A stretch of 6,056 bases of DNA from the NCBI GenBank assembly GCA_014729955.1, contig WJJA01000186.1, positions 1 through 6,056 on the forward strand. Direction: 5' to 3'. Source of the DNA: a bacterium. GTDB lineage: Bacteria > Electryoneota > Electryoneia > Electryoneales > Electryoneaceae. Position numbers and translations under genes: made by a program. A model generated the notes under the pieces. It was not told where the DNA came from, made no database searches, and saw nothing but the letters and a program-made list of their open reading frames with translations. Of the stretch, positions 1 through 4,709 are shown piece by piece. The first letter of the stretch is position 1; each line of letters begins with the position of its first letter.

Positions 1-494
1 ACAAGGACATCTCCACGGAGTTCTCCGCGTTGCGATCCAAGGTGATGACCAATGAGAACCGTACCATCAAGATGCCGATCAACGAACCCGCACCCGGCAA
101 GATGAAGAGCCAGATCCAGGAGTATGTCGATTTTCACAGGGGACCAGGGGTGCAGCACATCGCGCTGCTCACGAACGATATCATCGACACGGTTTCCACG
201 ATGAAGGAGAACGGGGTCGAGTTTCTGTTCGTGCCGGACACCTACTACGACGATATCCTGTCACGTGTCGGGCCGATCGAGGAGGAGCTGCAGGAGCTCG
301 CGAAGCTCGGCATCCTGATCGACCGTGACGACCAGGGCTACCTGCTGCAACTCTTCACCAAGCCGGTGGAGGATCGTCCCACGCTGTTCTACGAGGTGAT
401 CCAGCGACGCGGCGCGGAAGGCTTCGGCAAAGGCAATTTCAAGGCGCTGTTTGAAGCGATCGAACACGAACAACGCCTGCGCGGAAACCTGTAG
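1..494 (+). CDS. hppD: 4-hydroxyphenylpyruvate dioxygenase, C-terminal part (5' end outside window)
   Basis: This enzyme converts 4-hydroxyphenylpyruvate to homogentisate with Fe(II) and O2, by coupled decarboxylation, hydroxylation and side-chain migration. It is cytosolic and is the second step of tyrosine degradation. The reading frame is open from base 3, so 163 residues are visible. The N-terminal domain and the first iron-ligand His are missing. The C-terminal catalytic domain of the vicinal oxygen chelate fold is intact. GPGVQHIAL carries the second metal-ligand His (visible residue 52) and LFYEVIQR carries the metal-ligand Glu (residue 131). FTKPVEDRPT and the C-terminal helix GFGKGNFKALFEAIEHEQ are characteristic of the family. 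The ending RLRGNL followed by TAG is a normal family terminus, so the 3' end is complete. The TTG at 30 is internal, not a start, because the conserved sequence continues upstream of it. The next gene, hmgA, encodes the following pathway step. Identification is firm. Confidence 0.97.
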   Translation, partial: KDISTEFSALRSKVMTNENRTIKMPINEPAPGKMKSQIQEYVDFHRGPGVQHIALLTNDIIDTVSTMKENGVEFLFVPDTYYDDILSRVGPIEEELQELAKLGILIDRDDQGYLLQLFTKPVEDRPTLFYEVIQRRGAEGFGKGNFKALFEAIEHEQRLRGNL

Positions 495-515
495 AACGCG
501 ACAACATGTGGCACG

Positions 516-533
516 GGCATCCAAGCGGATGCC
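516..533 (+). terminator. Hairpin 22 nt downstream of hppD, possible terminator
   Basis: GGCATCC (516-522) pairs perfectly with GGATGCC (527-533) around a 4-nt AAGC loop. The position just after the hppD stop is right for a terminator or a 3'-end stabiliser. No U-tract follows (GGCGGCATAATC), so it is not a canonical intrinsic terminator. It could equally belong to the hairpin repeats of this gap. Confidence 0.35.
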
Positions 534-553
534 GGCGGCATAATCATGATGTT

Positions 554-594
554 CCGTCAGGTCTTGCTTGCCGCAGGCAAGTGTGACCTGACGG
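554..594. repeat. 41-bp nested palindrome A (REP-like)
   Basis: CCGTCAGGTC (554-563) is perfectly complementary to GACCTGACGG (585-594). Inside lies a second perfect stem, CTTGCC (567-572) with GGCAAG (576-581), closed by a GCA loop, with a 3-nt internal loop on each side. The structure resembles a small REP/cruciform element. Its outer stem shares GTC-R-GGTC with palindrome B at 709-750. Confidence 0.7.
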
Positions 595-708
595 TTGAAC
601 GAACCGCAGCCCGGGCTCGTGCGCTTCAGGTGTAGTCGCCGACCCCGGAGAGACTGTACACGAAAGAAAGTGTGGAGTAAGCCTGGTACCGTTTACAATC
701 CATCTTGG

Positions 709-750
709 GTGTCGGGTCACACCCCGCTGACGCGGGTCAGGACCCGACAC
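709..750. repeat. 42-bp nested palindrome B (REP-like)
   Basis: GTGTCGGGTC (709-718) pairs perfectly with GACCCGACAC (741-750). An inner stem forms from CCCGC (723-727) with GCGGG (732-736). Stem length, 22-nt interior and outer-stem core match palindrome A (554-594, 21-nt interior). The fourth pair of the shared core is A-T in A and G-C in B, a compensatory change that keeps the pairing. Confidence 0.68.
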
Positions 751-760
751 ATCGTTTCGA

Positions 761-823
761 AGAGTGGGGCGGGCCTTGCACAGAGCGGGGCAGTCCTTAT
801 AAAGAGTGGGGCAGGCGTCTCTG
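761..823 (+). repeat. Three imperfect 21-bp tandem repeats
   Basis: Units start at 761, 782 and 803, exactly 21 bp apart. All open with AGAG-Y-GGGGC (AGAGTGGGGC, AGAGCGGGGC, AGAGTGGGGC) and then diverge. The third unit runs into a strong hairpin (810-829). Units alike in sequence recur on the minus strand at 3544-3588. Three diverged copies with no palindromic spacer do not form a CRISPR array. Confidence 0.7.
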
Positions 824-829
824 CCTGCC
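810..829. repeat. Hairpin at the end of the 21-bp array
   Basis: GGCAGGC (810-816) pairs perfectly with GCCTGCC (823-829) around a 6-nt GTCTCT loop. A shifted pairing, GGCAG (810-814) with CTGCC (821-825), matches the GACAG/CTGTC stem of the minus-strand copy at 3565-3588. The complement of 822-834 matches 567-579 inside palindrome A at 12 of 13 positions. Confidence 0.6.
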
Positions 830-885
830 GCAAGCTTTTGAGCACAACCGACAGTCCGAACGCACCATCGCACCACAAACCAAGC

Positions 886-890
886 GGGGA
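886..890 (+). promoter_or_regulatory. hmgA ribosome binding site
   Basis: The purine run GGGGA lies 9 nt before the ATG at 900. It supports this start over the in-frame upstream extension that would begin at 705. Confidence 0.5.
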
Positions 891-899
891 ACGAAGCAT

Positions 900-2099
900 A
901 TGCCGATTTACCACACCCTGGGCAGCATCCCACGGAAACGTCACACCGTCTTCCGCAAGCCGGACGGGGAGAACATCTACTACGAACACCTGATGGGTAC
1001 CTACGGCTTCTCCGGGCCGGCGTCGCTGCTGTACCGTGACGGCCTCCCCACGGAAATCAAGGCGCAGCGGGAACTGATGACCCTGACCTGGCGGCCCGAC
1101 CCCGACCAGACCCTGCGTATGCGGCACTTTCGTCTCAACAACGTCCCGAACGGCGGGTCGATGACGCTGAACCGTATGCCCGTCGCGTTCAACTCCGACG
1201 TTGCGATCACCCTCGCCGCACCGGACCGGAACGACGACTTCTTCTACCGCAACGGCCAGGGCGACGAGATCGTTTACGTCTCTGAGGGTGAAGGCGTGCT
1301 CGAGTCCGAGTACGGCACCCTGCCCTACCGTACCGGGGACTACGTCATCATCCACCGCGGCATCACGCACCGCTGGAAGATGAACCTCGACCACAAGCAG
1401 CGCTTCCTGATCACCGAATCGCGCGACTATGTCAAGACCCCGGAACGGTACCGTACGCAATGGGGCCAATTCATGGAGCACAGCCCCTTCTGCGAACGAG
1501 ACATCAAGCGTCCGAGCGAGCTGATCACCCATACCGAACGCGGCGACTTCCCGGTGGTGATCAAGAAGAACAACGCCCTGCACGAGGTGATCTTCGCGCA
1601 TCATCCGTTCGATGTCGTCGGCTGGGACGGCCATTACTACCCGTGGGCGCTGAACATCGAGGACTTCGAGCCGATCACCGGCAGCCTGCACCAGCCGCCG
1701 CCGGTGCACCAGCACCTCGAGGCCGGCGGGTTTGTGATGTGCAGCTTCGTTCAGCGCGAATTCGACTACCATCCCGAGGCGATCCCCGCGCCCTACAACC
1801 ACATGAACGTGATGTCCGACGAGATCCTCTACTACGCCAACGACGAGTTCATGAGCCGCAAGGGCATTGAGTACGGCTCCATGACCCTGCACCCGATCGG
1901 CCTCACACACGGTCCCCAGCCCGGCAAGTACGAGGGGTCGGTCGGCGCCGAACGAACCGAAGAGCTGGCGGTGATGATCGACACCTTCGCACCGCTGACC
2001 GTCTCCGAATCAGTGCTGTCCGTGGAAGATGAATCGTACCAGAAATCCTGGCTCACAGACGGAGACCCCAGCGGGGAGGTGAAGGTACCGAAGCAGTAA
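900..2099 (+). CDS. hmgA: Homogentisate 1,2-dioxygenase
   Basis: This enzyme opens the ring of homogentisate to maleylacetoacetate with Fe(II) and O2, the step after HppD in tyrosine catabolism, in the cytosol. It has 399 residues, near the short-form bacterial enzymes and shorter than the roughly 430-445 of proteobacterial and eukaryotic ones. The first cupin half contains YRNGQGDEIVYVSEGEG (from residue 116) and HRGITHRW (His152, His157). The second contains PPPVHQHLEAGGF (His270, His272), PYNHMNVMSDEILYY (His301) and THGPQPG (His337). His301 and His337 match two metal ligands of the characterised enzymes. The Glu ligand falls at the Asp307-Glu308 pair. The ATG at 900 was chosen because MPIYHTLGSIP is a typical N-terminus and a GGGGA site precedes it; everything upstream is repeats. 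The frame is intact with no sign of decay. Identification is firm. Confidence 0.96.
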   Translation: MPIYHTLGSIPRKRHTVFRKPDGENIYYEHLMGTYGFSGPASLLYRDGLPTEIKAQRELMTLTWRPDPDQTLRMRHFRLNNVPNGGSMTLNRMPVAFNSDVAITLAAPDRNDDFFYRNGQGDEIVYVSEGEGVLESEYGTLPYRTGDYVIIHRGITHRWKMNLDHKQRFLITESRDYVKTPERYRTQWGQFMEHSPFCERDIKRPSELITHTERGDFPVVIKKNNALHEVIFAHHPFDVVGWDGHYYPWALNIEDFEPITGSLHQPPPVHQHLEAGGFVMCSFVQREFDYHPEAIPAPYNHMNVMSDEILYYANDEFMSRKGIEYGSMTLHPIGLTHGPQPGKYEGSVGAERTEELAVMIDTFAPLTVSESVLSVEDESYQKSWLTDGDPSGEVKVPKQ

Positions 2100-2122
2100 T
2101 TACGAATTACGGATTACGAATT
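2099..2122. repeat. 7-bp tandem repeat at the hmgA stop codon
   Basis: ATTACGA (2099-2105), ATTACGG (2106-2112) and ATTACGA (2113-2119) follow each other directly, with a partial ATT after them. The first base is the last base of the hmgA TAA stop. The tract is AT-rich against a GC-rich gene. It may be a small repeat expansion or the edge of an inserted repeat. Confidence 0.6.
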
Positions 2123-2132
2123 GATCAAGTAG

Positions 2133-2201
2133 GGACGGCCACCTTTTCGGTAACACCTCGGGTTGACGTATCTGCTCGTCTGTGGGAAAGGGTGGCAGTC
2201 C
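2133..2201. repeat. 69-bp inverted repeat
   Basis: GGACGGCCACCTTTTC (2133-2148) and GAAAGGGTGGCAGTCC (2186-2201) are inverted copies matching at 14 of 16 positions, separated by 37 nt. It lies 34 bp past the hmgA stop. It could form a stem at the end of the hmgA transcript or be the decayed termini of a tiny mobile repeat. The long interior argues against a standard terminator. Confidence 0.55.
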
Positions 2202-2213
2202 TCTTTGCGGTTG

Positions 2214-2343
2214 TAGCCCGGATATTTCACGAGTTCAAAGTACGTCATCTGCTTTGTTCCGAAGGGTTCGCGGTATTGCCGTACAGCCTCATCCTTCGCG
2301 CCTCACATCTGACGCAGTTTGAACTCATGAAATATTCGGGTTA
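2214..2343. mobile_element. 130-bp MITE-like palindromic element
   Basis: The ends, 2214-2239 and 2318-2343, are 26-bp inverted repeats matching at 23 of 26 positions (core ATATTTCA/TGAAATAT and GAGTTCAAA/TTTGAACTC). Pairing continues inward with CGTCA (2243-2247) against TGACG (2310-2314), and CGAAGG (2260-2265) against CCTTCG (2293-2298). The whole element therefore folds back on itself. It contains no gene. Both outer ends are TA, which could be target-site duplication as in IS630/Tc1-type MITEs or simply part of the repeat. No transposase is in the window. Classification as a MITE is inference from architecture; the long inverted repeat is directly visible. Confidence 0.6.
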
Positions 2344-2734
2344 GCGTAGATGATCTCAATTGCAGCTTTCTGCAATCAAACCCTTTACCGCCACTGGTTC
2401 CCTGCGTTCCAGGCCGTCTCAAAAGGTTTCATTTCGGTGGAATCCGGAATCCTGTGGTTTCATAAAATTAGTATTATCAGGCATTTAGTACTTTTCAATA
2501 GCTTTGTGAACAAAAGCAGAACGCCATTCTGCGACAGCCTGGTTCGCTGGAAAGACGAAGCTGACGATCCGTACGTTCATTCCTAATCTCTACCCACACG
2601 ATATATCGAGGCACCGATCTGGTAAAGCAGGTTGGCATGCGCGTTACAATTGGAGTCAAGCACTAAACCGTCTGCTTCCCGAATCCGCATCACCCAATAT
2701 CGACCCCGATCTTGGGGCTGTATCGGACGCAACA

Positions 2735-3433
2735 TCATCGCCCGGCGGAGTGCGGGTGTCCGACAGGGAGCAGGTAGAGCGGGAGATGTTCCACGCCCAG
2801 GAGCGCGCGCACCCGGTCGTCATGGAACGCGCCGACCGTGACAGCGCCAAGCTCCAGGGATTGCGCCTGGAGGCAAACGTTCTGTCCTGCATGGCCCGCC
2901 TCGAGCAGCACGTACTGCCGCGCACGTTTGCCGTATTTGACTCGTGTTCGTTCCACCACACCGGTCACGATCAGGCAGCACGCCGCATCCGTGATGCATT
3001 TCTGCCCCAATGCGGCCTCGGCGACATCCTGCAGCGTCACATCGGAATGGACCATCTCGATCGAGTGGCTCCCGATGTCACGTCCGGGCCGGTAATGATA
3101 CAGGCCCGGCGTGAGATCCTTCACCCGTCCGATGACAACATACAGCTCCAGGGGATACAGGGCGCCGGCGGATGGAGCCGCACGGTATCCATTCGGTGAC
3201 GTCACCCCCTGGCAGGCCCACAGCAATTGTGCCAGGTCAGCAGGGGCGAGGGAGTCGGCGGTGAAGGAGCGAACGGATCGACGAGAGAGAATCGCCTCTT
3301 CCAGCGAGACCCCACTGTCGTACGTCGGTGCCGGCAGTTCGATCAAGAGTTCACCTTCCTCTGCATTTGCACCGATCAACATGGCAAGCGCCGTAAAAGC
3401 AATGGCGTATCGGAGTAGGGAAGATATCATCAT
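2735..3433 (-). CDS. SagB/ThcOx-type nitroreductase-family oxidoreductase with signal peptide
   Basis: This is a flavin-dependent oxidoreductase of the nitroreductase fold, nearest to the SagB/ThcOx branch, whose known members oxidise azolines in ribosomal peptides. It has 232 residues. Residues 1-24 form a signal peptide: short basic start, hydrophobic core (IAFTALAMLIGA), cleavage-like ANA before EEG. The FMN phosphate-binding motif SRRSVRSF is at 50-57, the SagB-like PSAGALYPLELY at 87-98, and the family-typical EAGHAGQNVCLQAQSLELGA at 178-197. The end LPLYLLPVGHP is also normal. Two ATGs are adjacent. GGGAG (3441-3437) lies 3 nt from the first and 6 nt from the second, so translation may start at 3430, shortening the protein by one residue. 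No YcaO, precursor peptide or transporter is next to it, so an azoline role is unsupported and the substrate is unknown. It is probably transcribed alone. Confidence 0.88.
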   Translation of the reverse strand: MMISSLLRYAIAFTALAMLIGANAEEGELLIELPAPTYDSGVSLEEAILSRRSVRSFTADSLAPADLAQLLWACQGVTSPNGYRAAPSAGALYPLELYVVIGRVKDLTPGLYHYRPGRDIGSHSIEMVHSDVTLQDVAEAALGQKCITDAACCLIVTGVVERTRVKYGKRARQYVLLEAGHAGQNVCLQAQSLELGAVTVGAFHDDRVRALLGVEHLPLYLLPVGHPHSAGR

Positions 3434-3528
3434 GTGCTCCCAACGATGGTACGGTTGGTCTGAATCGCTCCGCCATCCGGGCAGAGCGGCCCGGGCTTTG
3501 GTTCGGGTTTATTGGAGGCGGTGGAATG

Positions 3529-3544
3529 GATCGCCGCGGCGATC
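3529..3544. repeat. 16-bp perfect palindrome
   Basis: GATCGCCGCGGCGATC reads the same on both strands. It sits about 95 bp upstream of the SagB-like start codon, so it could be a dimeric regulator site, or it could be part of the adjacent repeat cluster. No regulator gene is in the window. Confidence 0.5.
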
Positions 3545-3588
3545 GGCAGGCACGCCTGTGTTCGGCTGACAGAACGCCTGTCCCGCTC
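3544..3588 (-). repeat. Two minus-strand copies of the hairpin repeat found upstream of hmgA
   Basis: Read on the minus strand, 3588-3565 (GAGCGGGACAGGCGTTCTGT then CAGC) aligns with plus-strand 804-828 with a few substitutions and one indel. The complement of 3559-3544, ACAGGCGTGCCTGCCG, matches 811-830 apart from a 4-nt deletion and the first base. ACGCCTGT recurs at 3552 and 3574, 22 bp apart, close to the 21-bp period upstream of hmgA. Each copy keeps a stem: GACAG (3568-3572) with CTGTC (3578-3582), and CAGGC (3547-3551) with GCCTG (3554-3558). Confidence 0.55.
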
Positions 3589-3710
3589 GGACCGGGATCA
3601 ACCGACCAACTGCCTCCCCGTCGTCAGCGACGCCGTGTTACAGCTCGCTCTTCTTTCAGGACTGCATTTTCCTCCCCCGCGTCAAGGACACCGGCCTATG
3701 TAGCACTCAC

Positions 3711-4700
3711 CTATCGTGCAAGGCGTCCGGCAGCGGAGAGGGGCTGGATGCCCGCCTGTTCGAGCGCGTCCAGCAGGATCTCGGTCATATCGCTGCTGAA
3801 CGCGAATTCATAGCGTATATCAAACACGTACGCCTTCAATCGCATTTTGATCAGTGCATTGCCTTCCGAGATTTCATTTTTGAAAACGACTGCCGGCGGT
3901 TTGCGCAGGTAGATGTAACGTGACATATAAGCGGCCTTCAGCGCCAGGCCTCGCACAGTTGTCAGGTCGACATCGGGGGGCAGGAAAAACTCCGCCACGA
4001 CCTGGCAGTAGGATTGGCCGGAATTGGCGTTGGAGACCGGCTGTCCCGCCACTTCAGCGTTCGGCAGGGACACGAGGGAATCGTCCGGGGTGACGATCCG
4101 CACGGTTCGCAGCCCAATATGCGATACCTCACCGTAATGGCTGCCCACCTGGATTTTGTCGCCTACTGCGAACGGTCGATCGAACAGAATGGTAATCCCG
4201 CCGAAGATGTTCTTGAGAATGTCCTGCGCGGCGAATCCCACGGCGATGCCGGCCGATGCGGTCAGCGCGAGCAGGGTCTGGATCGGGGGCGCGAAGATCC
4301 GTGCGATGATGAAATAGAGCAGCAGGGTCCAGCCGAAGATGCGGAGGACGGGAATGACGGCCTTGATGCTGAGACGTTCCCTCGTGCGCCGCTCCGCGAT
4401 AAACTCCATCAGTCGGGTAAGGTAACGGATGACAAGGTAACCGGCCGCAAAGGCGATCAACGCCATCAGCACCCTCGATCCGGTCAGGCTCCATTCGCGT
4501 CCCGCGTCGCCGGTCAGCAGGCGGTCTGCGGATGGAGTTTGTGACGTGTCGGTTGCCGTCGGTTGCTCGGCTGCTGTTTCGGACACAACGGTGCTGTCCG
4601 TGCCGGAGGGCTCCTGTGCGAGAAGCGAGGCCGGGCCGATACATCGCGACAACTCCAGGACAAACAGTCCAATCAATAGGAATCGCAGCTTGGTTTGCAT
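3711..4700 (-). CDS. MscS-family mechanosensitive ion channel
   Basis: This is a small-conductance mechanosensitive channel subunit that opens under membrane tension to release solutes; it should sit in the inner membrane as a homoheptamer. It has 329 residues. Residues 1-29 form a signal-like hydrophobic start ending LLAQ. A Ser/Thr/acidic linker follows (about 30-70), then transmembrane segments at about 75-97, 115-137 and a pore helix at 139-175. The pore motif ASAGIAVGFAAQDILKNIFGG (148-168) and DRPFAVGDKIQVG (174-186) are classic MscS TM3 and beta-domain sequences. RTVRIVTPDDSLVSLPNAEV (198-217) completes the beta domain, and the alpha/beta cytosolic domain runs to the end. The ATG at 4700 was chosen for its Shine-Dalgarno and because an upstream in-frame extension would overlap the ATPase gene by about 120 nt with non-family sequence. 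It follows the ATPase by 7 nt, so the two are very likely co-transcribed and coupled. Confidence 0.93.
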   Translation of the reverse strand: MQTKLRFLLIGLFVLELSRCIGPASLLAQEPSGTDSTVVSETAAEQPTATDTSQTPSADRLLTGDAGREWSLTGSRVLMALIAFAAGYLVIRYLTRLMEFIAERRTRERLSIKAVIPVLRIFGWTLLLYFIIARIFAPPIQTLLALTASAGIAVGFAAQDILKNIFGGITILFDRPFAVGDKIQVGSHYGEVSHIGLRTVRIVTPDDSLVSLPNAEVAGQPVSNANSGQSYCQVVAEFFLPPDVDLTTVRGLALKAAYMSRYIYLRKPPAVVFKNEISEGNALIKMRLKAYVFDIRYEFAFSSDMTEILLDALEQAGIQPLSAAGRLAR

Positions 4701-4703
4701 AAG

Positions 4704-4709
4704 CCCCTC
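4704..4709 (-). promoter_or_regulatory. MscS ribosome binding site overlapping the ATPase stop codon
   Basis: On the minus strand GAGGGG precedes the ATG (4700-4698) by 3 nt; the GAGG part is 5 nt away. It overlaps the TGA stop of the ATPase (4710-4708). Ribosomes ending the first gene would therefore sit on the start signal of the second, the usual arrangement for translational coupling. Confidence 0.7.

Larger units (their letters stand above)
495..899. other. 405-bp hppD-hmgA intergenic gap, repeat-rich, no gene
   Basis: I see no credible gene here. Open frames across it, including an in-frame upstream extension of hmgA from 705, read through palindromes and tandem repeats and show no family similarity. 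In order it holds a 7-bp-stem hairpin (516-533), a nested palindrome (554-594), a second nested palindrome (709-750), a 21-bp tandem array (761-823) ending in a hairpin (810-829), and the hmgA ribosome binding site. A TACAAT at 694-699 could be a -10 element, but it lacks a convincing -35 partner. So hmgA may have its own promoter, which I cannot place. The gap is long for two genes of one pathway and suggests repeats were inserted between formerly closer genes. Confidence 0.75.
2100..2734. other. 635-bp convergent intergenic region without genes
   Basis: hmgA and the SagB-like gene converge on this stretch. It carries the 7-bp tandem repeat, a 69-bp inverted repeat (2133-2201), a 130-bp palindromic element (2214-2343), a small perfect hairpin (2359-2365 with 2370-2376, ATTGCAG/CTGCAAT) and an AT-rich tract around 2440-2520. 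A 78-codon frame at 2350-2586 has no recognisable domain, no clear ribosome site and a composition unlike the real genes; I treat it as non-coding. On the minus strand a TTGAAA (2498-2493) lies 16 nt from TAATAC (2476-2471), a weak promoter-like pair facing no gene. A short CCCC/GGGG hairpin (2704-2717) follows the SagB-like stop and is too weak to call a terminator. Confidence 0.65.
3434..3710. other. 277-bp intergenic region rich in palindromes
   Basis: This lies between the end of the MscS gene and the start of the SagB-like gene, both on the minus strand. It should hold the promoter of the latter, but I cannot place one. It contains a 16-bp perfect palindrome (3529-3544), two repeat copies (3544-3588) and a hairpin CGTCG/CGACG (3619-3623 with 3628-3632, TCAG loop) that might mark the end of the ATPase-MscS transcript. 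No U-tract follows on the minus strand. Short open frames here show no recognisable product. Confidence 0.6.

Noticed and set aside
761..829. CRISPR array
   Set aside because: Repeats are adjacent, diverged and lack spacers.
705..899. In-frame upstream extension of hmgA
   Set aside because: It runs through a palindrome and the 21-bp tandem repeats, has no family similarity, and the ATG at 900 has a ribosome site and a typical N-terminus.
717..1910. Long open frame antisense to hmgA on the minus strand
   Set aside because: It overlaps a well-recognised enzyme throughout and its translation is biased (Val, Asp and His rich) without any domain; it is a shadow of GC-rich codon usage.
2214..2343. 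Integron attC site
   Set aside because: Size and palindromy fit, but the ends do not match the RYYYAAC and GTTRRRY core sites and no integron integrase is present.
2350..2586. 78-codon open frame on the plus strand
   Set aside because: No domain, no clear ribosome binding site, AT-rich composition unlike the genes around it, and placed between repeats.
3434..3710. tRNA or other known RNA gene
   Set aside because: Several hairpins occur, but no cloverleaf, anticodon arm or T-arm consensus could be assembled.
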